Shown here: positions 56,076 through 64,000 of the stretch, in pieces
Position numbering within the stretch: the first letter of the stretch is position 1
Layout: each line of letters begins with the position of its first letter
Source of the DNA: Spiribacter salinus M19-40
Lineage (GTDB): Bacteria > Pseudomonadota > Gammaproteobacteria > Nitrococcales > Nitrococcaceae
Direction of reading: 5' to 3'
Assembly: GCF_000319575.2 (NCBI RefSeq)
Contig: NC_021291.1
Span: 310,001-374,000, forward strand
Length of the DNA stretch: 64,000 nucleotides
Notes under the pieces: model-generated
Database searches by the model: none
Seen by the model: the letters and a program-made list of their open reading frames with translations, nothing else
What the model was told of the DNA's origin: nothing
Position numbers and translations under genes: made by a program

Positions 56076-56975
56076 CCAGAGCGCATGGGTCCCGGTGCGC
56101 AGCATCCGCGCCGCCCGTCCATCGATAATGGCGAGCCCCACGAACAGGATTCCCATACCGGCGAAGGCCGTCGGCCCCAGTCGCTCTCCCAGAAAGAGGG
56201 CCCCGAGGCTGATGGCCGAGACGGGCACGATAAAGGTGACCAGCGACATGTTCGTGGCGCCGGCTGAGGCCAGGAGTCGGAAATACAGTAGGAAGGCAAA
56301 CGCGGTGCATATCAGCGACAGGCCCAACAGCGCAGTCCAGCCGCTGAGGCCAGGAGACAACGTCCAGGGGTGATCCACCAGGATAGCCACGGGCAGTAGC
56401 CACACCGTCGCAGCGGTCAGCATGTAGGCGGCGTTCACCAAGGCCGAGGTGGCGCCGAAACGCCGGCCGTAGTGCACGGCAAATCCGTAGGAAATCGTCG
56501 CGCCCAGCACAGACAGCTGACCGAGGCTGTAGGGGTCAAGCTCACGAAGAAGATCCGGGCCCATCAGCACCGCGACGCCCAGGAAGCCCAACCCCACACC
56601 GATGGCCTTGCCAGCGGTCATACGCTCGTCGCTGCGGATGAGCAGGCCAACCAGCACCGCCCAGATAGGAGTCATGGCATTGATGATCGAGGCCAGACCA
56701 CTGGGTATCTGGGTCTGTCCCCAGACGATCAAGGAAAACGGTATGGCGTTACTGATGGCACCCAGCAGCAGGTAGCGCCGGGCGATCGTCGCGGAAAAGG
56801 GCAACGGCTCTCCGCGAATACGCGCAATCACAAGCAGCGCGGCAGCCGCCATGGAGACACGGCCCAGGACCACGGTAAAGGGCGGTAGTGTCTGCAGCGC
56901 AACTTCAAAAAAGAAAAAAGACCCACCCCAGACGGTGGACAGGATAATCAGCAACAACCAGTCTCGGGCGATCAT
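56031..56975 (-). CDS. EamA/DMT family transporter
   Basis: The ATG at 56975 gives 314 residues with ten membrane helices in two EamA repeats: WLLLIILSTVWGGSFFFFEVALQTLPP and FAVHYGRRFGATSALVNAAYMLTAATVW. The family exports amino acids and other metabolites or has unknown substrates. Its 3' end overlaps the SNF2 helicase gene by 45 bases in antiparallel orientation. It diverges from the DUF2288 gene with 47 bases between. Confidence 0.88.
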   Translation of the reverse strand: MIARDWLLLIILSTVWGGSFFFFEVALQTLPPFTVVLGRVSMAAAALLVIARIRGEPLPFSATIARRYLLLGAISNAIPFSLIVWGQTQIPSGLASIINAMTPIWAVLVGLLIRSDERMTAGKAIGVGLGFLGVAVLMGPDLLRELDPYSLGQLSVLGATISYGFAVHYGRRFGATSALVNAAYMLTAATVWLLPVAILVDHPWTLSPGLSGWTALLGLSLICTAFAFLLYFRLLASAGATNMSLVTFIVPVSAISLGALFLGERLGPTAFAGMGILFVGLAIIDGRAARMLRTGTHALWSGLLGRRVVSKRPE

Positions 56976-57022
56976 GGCGGGGGAGCCTAAACCCTCTTCA
57001 AGCGAATTGGTATGCTTGCGCG

Positions 57023-57337
57023 ATGGATGAAGACAACCTGCCACTCGAGACGCGGCTCAACACCGAAACCGGACGTATCACCTGGGGTGAGCTTGAGCGC
57101 CACTTCGCGCGTGGCGTGGTGGTGCGTGTACAGCCCGAACTGGACCTGGTCGAGGTGGCCGCTGCCTTTGTGCGCGACGACGAGCCCGCGGTCATGGCCT
57201 GGATGACCGCGCGACAGGTGTGGCGGGCCAGCGCAGAGGATGCCCGCGACTGGCATGATCGCGACCCGGCGCTCTGGGCGGTGGTGGCCGCACCCTGGGT
57301 GCTGGTGCAGGAGCCCGCCTCGGCGCCTAGCGCCTGA
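57023..57337 (+). CDS. DUF2288 family protein
   Basis: This 104-residue soluble protein matches the DUF2288 pattern: LNTETGRITWGELERHFARGVVVRVQPELDLVEVA, then MAWMTARQVWRASAEDARDW and a C-terminal VLVQE. The family is conserved in gammaproteobacteria without an assigned function. It overlaps msrA tail to tail by 11 bases and diverges from the DMT transporter. Confidence 0.82.
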   Translation: MDEDNLPLETRLNTETGRITWGELERHFARGVVVRVQPELDLVEVAAAFVRDDEPAVMAWMTARQVWRASAEDARDWHDRDPALWAVVAAPWVLVQEPASAPSA

Positions 57338-57857
57338 GCCGATCGCCGAAACGCGCTTCAGCCTTCTCCAGTTTGGGCATGATCACCATCTGGCAGTAGG
57401 GTGCCGATGCGTTGTGGCGATAGTAATCCTGGTGGTAATCCTCGCCGGGGTAGAAGGCCTCCAGGGGCTGGACCTGGGTGACGATGGGATCGGTGTAAGC
57501 GCCTTCGCGGGTGAGCCGCTCGATCACGGCATTCGCGGTCGCCAGCTGGTCTTCATCTTCCCAGAGGATGATGGAGCGATACTGCGGGCCGATGTCCGCG
57601 CCCTGACGGTCAGCGGTGGTCGGGTCGTGGATCGTGAAAAACACATTCAGTAACGTTTCGAAGTCAATCACCGACGGGTCATAGTCAATTCGTACCACCT
57701 CGGCATGGCCGGTCCTGCCGGTGGTGACGCTGCGGTAATGCGGGTTGTCCGTCTGCCCGCCGGCATAGCCGGACGTGACTTGGTTGACCCCGTTCAGGCG
57801 CTGATAAACGGCCTCGAGGCACCAGAAACAGCCCCCACCGAGTGTTGCGGTTGCCAT
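57327..57857 (-). CDS. msrA: Peptide-methionine (S)-S-oxide reductase MsrA
   Basis: It repairs oxidised methionine in proteins using thioredoxin. The 176 residues begin MATATLGGGCFWCLEAVYQRL, with the catalytic C10 in GCFWCLE and a second Cys at 13. Later motifs YDPSVIDFETLLNVFFTIHDPT and PLEAFYPGEDYHQDYYRHN complete the MsrA fold. It lies nine bases from the Nudix hydrolase on the same strand. Confidence 0.95.
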   Translation of the reverse strand: MATATLGGGCFWCLEAVYQRLNGVNQVTSGYAGGQTDNPHYRSVTTGRTGHAEVVRIDYDPSVIDFETLLNVFFTIHDPTTADRQGADIGPQYRSIILWEDEDQLATANAVIERLTREGAYTDPIVTQVQPLEAFYPGEDYHQDYYRHNASAPYCQMVIMPKLEKAEARFGDRLRR

Positions 57858-57866
57858 GATGATCTC

Positions 57867-58397
57867 CTATTCGGGGTTGCTGAAGGCCTGGCCGTGGCCT
57901 TCTAAATGGGTCTGGTGATCCTGTTTGAGCGCCCACTCCACCGTGGGGAAGGCCAGCTCATCCCAGGGCAGTTCGTCGTAGTGAAAGAGCCCGACTGCCT
58001 GAGACTCCGGGCCGGCAGACACGGACGGGTCGGTTAACACGGCGCGATAGATCAGCTGGACCTGATGGATCTGCGCCAGGCTGTAGACAGCCAGTAGCCC
58101 GGTTAGTCGCATTCGCGCCCGGGCTTCCTCCCAGGCCTCCCGCATGGCGCCGTCCTCAGCGGTTTCGTTCAGTTCCATGTAACCGGCGGGTAGAGTCCAG
58201 TATCCAATACGCGGCGGGATAGCTCGCCGGCATAACAGAATGCGCTCATCCTCAGCGCGGGCGACGACACCGACCACAATGCGGGGGTTTTCGTAAGCGA
58301 TGAACCCGCAGTCAGGGCAGGTCAGTCGCTCACGATCGTCACCCTCGGGGATGCGATAGATCCGGGGGCCGGTGCTCTCGCCCTCGAGGTCAGTCAT
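57867..58397 (-). CDS. Nudix hydrolase with zinc-ribbon start
   Basis: A 176-residue hydrolase of nucleoside diphosphate derivatives. The Nudix box is complete: G72-x5-E78-x7-R86-E87-x2-E90-E91 in GYMELNETAEDGAMREAWEE. A TCPDCGF pair (C27, C30) precedes it, like the half zinc ribbon of NudC-type and related enzymes. The substrate is unknown. It is cotranscribed with msrA and divergent from the ABC transporter operon. Confidence 0.9.
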   Translation of the reverse strand: MTDLEGESTGPRIYRIPEGDDRERLTCPDCGFIAYENPRIVVGVVARAEDERILLCRRAIPPRIGYWTLPAGYMELNETAEDGAMREAWEEARARMRLTGLLAVYSLAQIHQVQLIYRAVLTDPSVSAGPESQAVGLFHYDELPWDELAFPTVEWALKQDHQTHLEGHGQAFSNPE

Positions 58398-58525
58398 GAT
58401 GGGATCTCTGATAAAAAATGATGTCTGTACTTTACCAGAGGCACGGGTGGGTCATGCCACCGGCGGAGTGTCACAATTCAGACCATTGAGCTTGCTTTTA
58501 TCTTGTTACATGGGAGCCCGACGCC

Positions 58526-59218
58526 ATGGCGGACATCGCTTTTGACTCGCTGACACGCTGGTATGGCGAGTCACCCCGGCGCCAGGTCCTCAACGGGGTC
58601 TCCGGCCACATTCGTGGCGGCGAATTCGTGGTGGTTGTTGGCCGCAGTGGCTCGGGTAAGTCCACGCTGCTCAATCTCCTCGGCGGACTGGATCTGCCGA
58701 GTCAGGGCACCGTGCGTGTCGATGGCACCGATATCGCCACGTTGAAGGATGCCGAACTCACCGCGCTGCGGCGCGCTCGAATGGGCTTTGTTTTTCAGGC
58801 CTATAACCTCATCCCCACATTGAGCGTTGCGGATAATTTGCGCCTGCCGCTCAGCTTGAACGGGCTGGCTGAGGGTGACCGGATCGATAAGTGGCTCGAG
58901 CGGGTTGGGCTCTCGGATCGCGCAGACGCCTGGCCCGACACGTTGTCGGGTGGCGAGCAACAGCGGGTGGCCATTGCCCGGGCGCTGATCCACGACCCCG
59001 CGTTTATCTTCGCCGATGAGCCCACCGGTAATCTGGACCTTGAAAATGCTGAGCGCATCGTCGGGTTGCTTGATGGTCTGTGCCGTGAGGCGGGCCGGAC
59101 GCTCATCATGGTGACCCATGCCCACGAGGTGGTTGGCCTGGCTGATCAACTCTTGACCATCCGTGACGGCCGTCTGGTCGAGGCTGACGCCGGCACCTCA
59201 ACCGGAGCGACGCCTTGA
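58526..59218 (+). CDS. ABC transporter ATP-binding protein (MacB/LolD type)
   Basis: The ATPase of a three-gene export system. The 230 residues have Walker A GRSGSGKST (39-47), the Q-loop FVFQAYNLIPTLS, the signature LSGGEQQRVAIARAL (140-154) and Walker B FIFADEPTGNLD. This is the LolD/MacB-like group that drives FtsX-type permeases. The stop shares bases with the permease start (TTGA), so the pair is translationally coupled. Together with the permease and the lipocalin-like gene it resembles the AttEFGH system. Confidence 0.93.
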   Translation: MADIAFDSLTRWYGESPRRQVLNGVSGHIRGGEFVVVVGRSGSGKSTLLNLLGGLDLPSQGTVRVDGTDIATLKDAELTALRRARMGFVFQAYNLIPTLSVADNLRLPLSLNGLAEGDRIDKWLERVGLSDRADAWPDTLSGGEQQRVAIARALIHDPAFIFADEPTGNLDLENAERIVGLLDGLCREAGRTLIMVTHAHEVVGLADQLLTIRDGRLVEADAGTSTGATP

Positions 59219-61719
59219 ATCGATTGCTTGGCCGTATCGGGCGAAGTGACTTGCGGCGGCATCCGGTGCAGACCGGACTTGCCGTTGTCGGTGTCGCGAT
59301 CGCCGTGGCAGTGGTCGTCGCCGTGGATCTGGCGAACCACTCTGCCCGTGAGGCGATGCGCGTCTCGTTGGCATCGGTGACGGGTGCGGCAACGCATCAG
59401 GTAGTCAGCGGCCCGGATGGCCTGGATGAGCGGGTCTACACCCGTTTGCGCACCGAGCTGGGATTCCATGCCGCTGCGCCGGTGATCGAGGGCGGCGCGC
59501 GCCTGGCTGAGGCGGACACGCGCCGATCACTGACGCTGCTGGGGCTGGACGCCTTTGCCGAAGGCCCGTTTCAGCGGCCGTTGGGCGGCACAGCGGGTCT
59601 GGGGGAGGCGTTTAACGAACTCTTGCTGGGCGAGCGTGCGATCGCGCTCGGGTCGGGAGAGGCAGAGCGGCTTGGGGTCACTGCCGGGGATGCGCTTGCC
59701 GTGCAGGTCGCCGGTCGCCGGGTGAGCCTGGAGATTGTCAGCGTCGTGGACGACCCCCAGGACCAGGCCCGCGGCCTGATCCTGGCGGATATCGCCACAG
59801 CCCAGACCTTACTCGACCGGCACGGCCGCATTGATCGTATCGATCTGGTGGCGGATGAGGCGGCGGTGGCGCGGCTGAAAGCCGAACTTGGCAGTGGCGC
59901 CCGGATTGTCCCGGCTGCGGCCAGCGCCCAATCGGTACTGGAAATGAGCCGGGCCTTTCAGATTAACCTGACCGCGCTCTCGCTACTGGCCGTCGTGGTT
60001 GGCGCATTCCTGGTCTTTAACACCCTCTCGTTCCTGGCGGTTCGCCGGCGCGCCACCATCGGTGTGCTGCGGGCCATGGGCGTTCAGCGTGGCGAGATTT
60101 TGCGCCAGGTGCTCGGAGATGCCCTGCTGATCGGTAGCGTGGGTACTGTGATCGGACTGGCCCTCGGCTTCGGGCTTGCACATGCGCTGGTCGGCCTGGT
60201 GCTCCAGACCGTCAATGACGTGTATTTCTCCCGAGCGGCAGGCGATCTGGAGCTGTCTACCCTGTCGCTGGTGGCCGGCATCGTGGTGGGCGTGGGTGGC
60301 GCTGTGATCGCGGCCCTCGCGCCGGCACGCGAAGCGGCGGCAACACCGCCCCGGGCCGCGCTCTCACGCTCGGATCTTGAGCAACGCGCGCATAGCCTTG
60401 CCCGTCAGGCCACCCCGGCGGGCATCATTGTGCTGGTCATCGGAAGCGCGCTGATTGCCGGAAGCAGCGGGCTGGTGGTGGCCTTTGCGGGCCTGTTCGC
60501 CATCATCCTGGGTGCAGCGCTGCTTGCGCCGCGGTTCATGCTTTGGCTCACGGCGCTGCTGCGCCCGCTGGTTCGGGGTCGACCCTTGGCGGGGCTGGTG
60601 GTTGAAGGGGCCGCGGCGTCGCTCAGTCGGACCGGGGTGGCCGTGGCCGCCCTCAGTGTCGCGGTGGCCGCGGTGATCGGCGTCTCGATCATGATCGAGA
60701 GTTTTCGTACGAGTGTCATTGACTGGCTTCAGGGGTCACTGGCCGCCGACTATTACGTGACCGCGCCGGTGGCGATGGATGACGGCACAGCGGATACCGT
60801 GGCCGGTCTCTCCGGGGTCGCCTTTGTCTCGCGCTCACGCTTTGAGACGGTGCAAACCGCTGATGGTCCCATCGAGATCTGGGCACTGGGTCTGCCGAAT
60901 CAACGTGAGCCTGAACTGGATCTGCTCGCTGGCGAGCCAGCGGCCGCGTATGCGGCTTTGGCCGAGGACGATGCGGTACTGATCAGCGAGCCGTTCGCGG
61001 CCCGCCGAGACCTTGAGGTGGGCGACACACTCGCTCTACCCGTCGCTGATGACGCCTCTCCGTTTGAGGTGGCGGGCATTTATCGCGATTACGGCTCGCC
61101 CACGGGTGTGGTCCTCATGCGCCGACCGCTGTATCGAGCGCTGTTTGATGATGAGGGCCTCTCGGGAATCGGTGTGCATGTGGATCCCTCGGCAAACGCG
61201 GCCGCCAGCCCGGACTGGCAACCGGTCATCGAGCGGGCGACCGCGGATGTGCCCGGAGCGCGTGTGACCGATAACGCCGCGGTGTTTGAGCAGTCGCTGG
61301 CCATTTTTGATCGGACGTTCGCCATCACAGAGGTCCTGCGCTGGTTGGCGGGGTTGGTGGCCTTTGTTGGCGTGGTCAGTGCGCTGATGGCGTTGCATTT
61401 GGATCGCCAGCGTGAGTTTGCCGTCATGCGGGCGATCGGGTTTGAGCGCCGTGGCCTTGGGTTCGTTGTGGGCGGTCAAAGTGGGTTACTCGGACTAGCC
61501 GCTGGTTTGTGGGCGATTCCGCTCGGCCTCGCGTTGGCGGGCTTGCTGGTATTTGTGATCAACCGCCGGGCGTTTGGCTGGACCATGGGGTTTGAGCTCA
61601 GCGCCCTGCCGCTGGTCGAGGGTGTTTTGCTGGCCGTGGGTGCCTCATTGCTGGCGGCCTTGCATCCGGCCTGGCGGGCCGCGCGCCAGGGGATTGCCCG
61701 TGGGCTGAAGGGGGAATGA
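59215..61719 (+). CDS. FtsX-like ABC transporter permease, duplicated
   Basis: This 834-residue membrane protein has two FtsX-type permease units: helices near 17-36, about 250-385 and 415-490, and a final set near 700-825. Large periplasmic loops lie between (about 40-240 and 500-700). The pattern is that of a MacB/AttFG-type permease in which two subunits are fused. The start codon is TTG, overlapping the ATPase stop. No solute-specific motif is visible. An extracytoplasmic lipid or lipoprotein task is plausible because an AttH-like lipocalin gene follows. Confidence 0.88.
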   Translation: MNRLLGRIGRSDLRRHPVQTGLAVVGVAIAVAVVVAVDLANHSAREAMRVSLASVTGAATHQVVSGPDGLDERVYTRLRTELGFHAAAPVIEGGARLAEADTRRSLTLLGLDAFAEGPFQRPLGGTAGLGEAFNELLLGERAIALGSGEAERLGVTAGDALAVQVAGRRVSLEIVSVVDDPQDQARGLILADIATAQTLLDRHGRIDRIDLVADEAAVARLKAELGSGARIVPAAASAQSVLEMSRAFQINLTALSLLAVVVGAFLVFNTLSFLAVRRRATIGVLRAMGVQRGEILRQVLGDALLIGSVGTVIGLALGFGLAHALVGLVLQTVNDVYFSRAAGDLELSTLSLVAGIVVGVGGAVIAALAPAREAAATPPRAALSRSDLEQRAHSLARQATPAGIIVLVIGSALIAGSSGLVVAFAGLFAIILGAALLAPRFMLWLTALLRPLVRGRPLAGLVVEGAAASLSRTGVAVAALSVAVAAVIGVSIMIESFRTSVIDWLQGSLAADYYVTAPVAMDDGTADTVAGLSGVAFVSRSRFETVQTADGPIEIWALGLPNQREPELDLLAGEPAAAYAALAEDDAVLISEPFAARRDLEVGDTLALPVADDASPFEVAGIYRDYGSPTGVVLMRRPLYRALFDDEGLSGIGVHVDPSANAAASPDWQPVIERATADVPGARVTDNAAVFEQSLAIFDRTFAITEVLRWLAGLVAFVGVVSALMALHLDRQREFAVMRAIGFERRGLGFVVGGQSGLLGLAAGLWAIPLGLALAGLLVFVINRRAFGWTMGFELSALPLVEGVLLAVGASLLAALHPAWRAARQGIARGLKGE

Positions 61720-62867
61720 TGCGACGTTTGGATCCCACGCCTGTTGTGCTCGGTGCGCTGGTGGTGGCGGCCATCGCGATTGGTTGGCTGCGTTTTGGCG
61801 GACCGAGTAACGAACCCGTTTCGGGGGCCGAGGGGCTGGCCGAGGCCATGGGGCCCAGTGAGGATGCGGAGGCCTTTGCCCGCGTCACCGGGCCACGGCC
61901 TCTGCAGTTTCCCGAAGATCACGGGGCGCATCCGGATTACCGGACCGAATGGTGGTACTTCACCGGCAATCTGACGGGGGAGGATGGGCGAGCGTACGGG
62001 TTTCAGATCACGCTCTTTCGCTCGGCACTGGGGCCATCCGCCCCGCCGCGTGACTCAGATTGGGCGACCCGTCAGGCCTGGATGGGGCATTTCGCCATCA
62101 CCGACATTGAGGCGGGTGAGCACCGGGCAACGGAGCGCTACCAGCGCGGTGCGCTGGGTCTCGCAGGTGCCGAGGTTCGCCCTGTACGGGTGTGGATGGA
62201 TGACTGGGAGATCGCAAGCGACACGGACGAGCAACTTTTCCCGCTGCGGATTCGCGCCAGTGATTCGGCAGCGGGCATCGCCCTCGATCTCGCGATCGAG
62301 GCGGAAAAGGGCCATGTCCTGCAAGGCGATCAGGGCTACAGCCGCAAAGGAGAAGCGCCGGGCAACGCGTCGCGCTACTACTCGTTCACCCGGCTGGCTG
62401 CTGAGGGTGAAGTTGAATTTGACGGCCGTCAGTCAGACGTCTCGGGTAGCGCTTGGCTGGATCGGGAATGGAGCACCAGCGCGCTCGATGCCGGCCAGGC
62501 GGGGTGGGACTGGTTTGCGCTGCAACTGGAGGATGGCCGCGACGTTATGGTTTATCGTCTGCGCCGTAACGACGGCCGCACCGACCGTCACTCGGCGGGC
62601 ATCGTGGTTGACGCTGAAGGCAACGCGCAGGTCTTGAGCGCCGAGGATTTCACGTTGACACCCCAGCGCGACTGGCAGAGCGGGATAACCGGTTCACGCT
62701 ATCCGGTGGCCTGGTCGCTCGAGCTACCGGCAGAGGACCTCAGTTTAACTATCGAGGCCCGTGTCGATGCCCAGGAAATGCCGACGACCGTGCGCTACTG
62801 GGAAGGCGCCGTTGGCGTCACGGGCAGTGCAGAAGGCGTCGGCTATCTGGAGATGACCGGCTACTAG
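61716..62867 (+). CDS. AttH/CrtC-type lipocalin-like protein
   Basis: The 383-residue protein has one N-terminal membrane helix (about 7-24) and a two-domain lipocalin-like fold of the AttH family: FPEDHGAHPDYRTEWWYFTGNL, YSRKGEAPGNASRYYSFTRLAAEG and WLDREWSTSALDAGQAGWDWFALQLEDG. Related proteins include carotenoid hydratase CrtC. The gene overlaps the permease by four bases and completes the Att-like operon. The ligand is unknown but probably hydrophobic. It meets the MlaC gene tail to tail. Confidence 0.87.
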   Translation: MMRRLDPTPVVLGALVVAAIAIGWLRFGGPSNEPVSGAEGLAEAMGPSEDAEAFARVTGPRPLQFPEDHGAHPDYRTEWWYFTGNLTGEDGRAYGFQITLFRSALGPSAPPRDSDWATRQAWMGHFAITDIEAGEHRATERYQRGALGLAGAEVRPVRVWMDDWEIASDTDEQLFPLRIRASDSAAGIALDLAIEAEKGHVLQGDQGYSRKGEAPGNASRYYSFTRLAAEGEVEFDGRQSDVSGSAWLDREWSTSALDAGQAGWDWFALQLEDGRDVMVYRLRRNDGRTDRHSAGIVVDAEGNAQVLSAEDFTLTPQRDWQSGITGSRYPVAWSLELPAEDLSLTIEARVDAQEMPTTVRYWEGAVGVTGSAEGVGYLEMTGY

Positions 62868-62871
62868 GCCG

Positions 62872-63549
62872 TCAGTTGGTCTCGTCTTCCCAGGCCTCCT
62901 CGACTTCCACCGTGCCTTCCTCAAGCGCGGCAATCATCGCTTCGACCTCGTTATCCTGGGCTGCTGAGCGCAGCGCATCCCGAAAGACCAGCAACATGCT
63001 CACCCCGCTGGTCTCTACATCGAACACGCGCCAGCGATTATCGCGTCGATGCAGCTGAATGCGCAGCGTGGTGCGCTCGAGCTGCGGGCTGCTGATCTGC
63101 GCTGAAATAACCGCGCGGTCATCTTTTTGCGAAACCGTTCGCAAGTCGATCTCACCGTTTTCAGCGAAGTCTTCTGCCTCCGAGGCGTAGCTTTCCAGTG
63201 AGCTGGTGTAGAGGTTTGCTACCCGGGTTTCCAGCGCACGGGTGAAACGCTTGATTTCCTCGTCACTGGCCTGGCGCGCGACACGGCCCATCGTAAATCG
63301 GGCCATCAGATCGGTGTCCAGCCAGGGAAGGACCTGCTCGTCAAAAAATGCCCGCCCGGCGTCCTCGTCGTCTGTCAGGCGGTCAATGTCTTCGGCGAGC
63401 ACGTCCAGTGCGTTACTCACAACCTGCGAAACCACGGCCTCCGGGTCTTCATTGTCGACCGACTGTTTATCGGCGGCACCAGCTACCGAGAATCCGAGCA
63501 TGAGTGCGAGCAGCGCCACAGCGCGAACCGCGTTATGAATGGATAGCAT
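62872..63549 (-). CDS. MlaC/Ttg2D family phospholipid-binding periplasmic protein
   Basis: MlaC-type proteins ferry phospholipids between the outer membrane and the inner-membrane MlaFEDB complex. The ATG at 63549 has GGAGG upstream and gives 225 residues with a signal peptide (about 1-26, ending AGAAD). Helix-rich segments VVSNALDVLAEDIDRL and VLPWLDTDLMARFTMGRVARQASDEEIKRF are characteristic. The sequence is strongly acidic, including the C-terminus (EEGTVEVEEAWEDETN). No mlaFED genes lie nearby, so this is a solitary paralogue. It overlaps the upstream partial gene by 17 bases. Confidence 0.88.
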   Translation of the reverse strand: MLSIHNAVRAVALLALMLGFSVAGAADKQSVDNEDPEAVVSQVVSNALDVLAEDIDRLTDDEDAGRAFFDEQVLPWLDTDLMARFTMGRVARQASDEEIKRFTRALETRVANLYTSSLESYASEAEDFAENGEIDLRTVSQKDDRAVISAQISSPQLERTTLRIQLHRRDNRWRVFDVETSGVSMLLVFRDALRSAAQDNEVEAMIAALEEGTVEVEEAWEDETN

Positions 63550-64000
63550 GGCCGTCCTCCAGGAGTGCACTTAAATAGTTTAGCCGCAGCCGAGAGATCC
63601 GGATACGCTCGGCTAGCCCCGCGTCGGGATCAGGCAGCACGTGCAGCAGGTCTTCATGAAAAAAGACCCCGAAGCTGTCGATATAGTGCAAATGCCGGTT
63701 GCGATCGAAGATCAGGTTGTCCCGCCCGTAGAGATCGATGACCCGTCGATCATTTTGATACCAGGCCTCAGCCTGGCAAACGAAGGAGGCCAGGGCCTCG
63801 CGCAGGCGGGGCGACTGGGCCAGCAATGGCGCAATCTGCTCGCCATGGATCGGGTTGGCCATATCAAACCAGCGCCGGATATTCGGCGCCATCGCTACCA
63901 CACTGACCTGCCCATCGATCAGCGTCCGGGCAAAAACCGTCTGCGGGACGATGTCACCCAGCGCCGCTCGCAGCGTTTCATGTTCGCGTTTCAGGACACG
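63533..64000 (-). CDS. Unidentified protein, C-terminal part (partial)
   Basis: The frame is open from the right window edge to a stop at 63533, giving 155 residues without the start. A segment IDLYGRDNLIFDRNRHLHYIDSFGVFF resembles the catalytic loop and DFG-like region of kinase-fold proteins, but the catalytic His-Asp pair is not obvious. It could be a pseudokinase-like or unrelated protein. It overlaps the MlaC gene by 17 bases and is probably its operon partner. No family is assigned. Confidence 0.6.
   Translation of the reverse strand, partial: RVLKREHETLRAALGDIVPQTVFARTLIDGQVSVVAMAPNIRRWFDMANPIHGEQIAPLLAQSPRLREALASFVCQAEAWYQNDRRVIDLYGRDNLIFDRNRHLHYIDSFGVFFHEDLLHVLPDPDAGLAERIRISRLRLNYLSALLEDGHAIHS

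Noticed and set aside
1-64000. Search for insertion sequences, prophage modules, CRISPR arrays and toxin-antitoxin pairs
   Set aside because: No transposase, integrase, inverted terminal repeats, regular spacers or paired small toxin genes were seen; the only phage-like trace is the ORF6N-like gene.

Overview
The window is ordinary chromosome from a high-GC gammaproteobacterium. No insertion sequence, prophage, CRISPR array or plasmid function is visible. Gene content and order resemble the Pseudomonas/Ectothiorhodospiraceae pattern: coxBA-C-SURF1-COX15-ctaB, yggS-proC-yggT-metX-metW-DUF4426, pyrR-pyrB-pyrC'-ruvX-gshB, and gph-trpEGDC-vfr-osmC. Acidic tails and loops (for example in the MlaC-like protein) and dense packing fit a compact halophile such as Spiribacter or a relative. 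The genus is an inference; assignment to Gammaproteobacteria is firm.

Layout. 1-7.2 kb: an aa3-type cytochrome c oxidase operon with assembly genes. It has no cox11; a Bacillus-type CtaG and a Sco lipoprotein sit 3 kb further on (10.1-11.6 kb). 7.2-14.5 kb: lipA, tusA, sohB, ilvD and zapE. 14.5-14.7 kb: an AT-rich gap with DnaA boxes between convergent genes. 14.7-29.5 kb: a long run of minus-strand genes. In order of transcription it holds metK, a SAH riboswitch and ahcY, rsmE, an MFS gene, gshB, ruvX, pyrR-pyrB-pyrC'-PyrK-like, yggS-proC-yggT, metX-metW-DUF4426 and an HDAC-family hydrolase.

29.6-35.3 kb: the lower-glycolysis operon tkt-gap-pgk-pyk, meeting purC tail to tail. 36.3-43.7 kb: photolyase, SDR, SnoaL-like protein, GPH-type transporter, cyclopropane fatty acid synthase, DUF1365 and an FAD oxidoreductase. 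This resembles light- or singlet-oxygen-responsive membrane-lipid modules of other proteobacteria. 43.8-50.3 kb: moaB, a TetR regulator, rpe, gph and contiguous trpEGDC. 50.3-52.5 kb: vfr/crp divergent from osmC, then rplM-rpsI-tRNA-Gln with a strong terminator. 52.5-64 kb: moaD, a large SWIM/SNF2 helicase, a DMT exporter, DUF2288, msrA, a Nudix hydrolase, an Att-like ABC system (ATPase, fused permease, lipocalin-like AttH), an MlaC-like protein and a truncated unknown gene.

The links between genes are mostly metabolic. The oxidase genes carry both structure and copper/heme delivery. metK, ahcY, metX and metW cover methionine and SAM turnover, with SAH sensing on ahcY. I see no clearly new multi-gene system. 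The best leads are the DnaA-box intergenic region, the degenerate PyrC'/PyrK-like pair, the Cox11-less oxidase locus with its 38-residue membrane protein, the ORF6N-like gene, and the photolyase-lipid cluster, for which no regulator is visible nearby.
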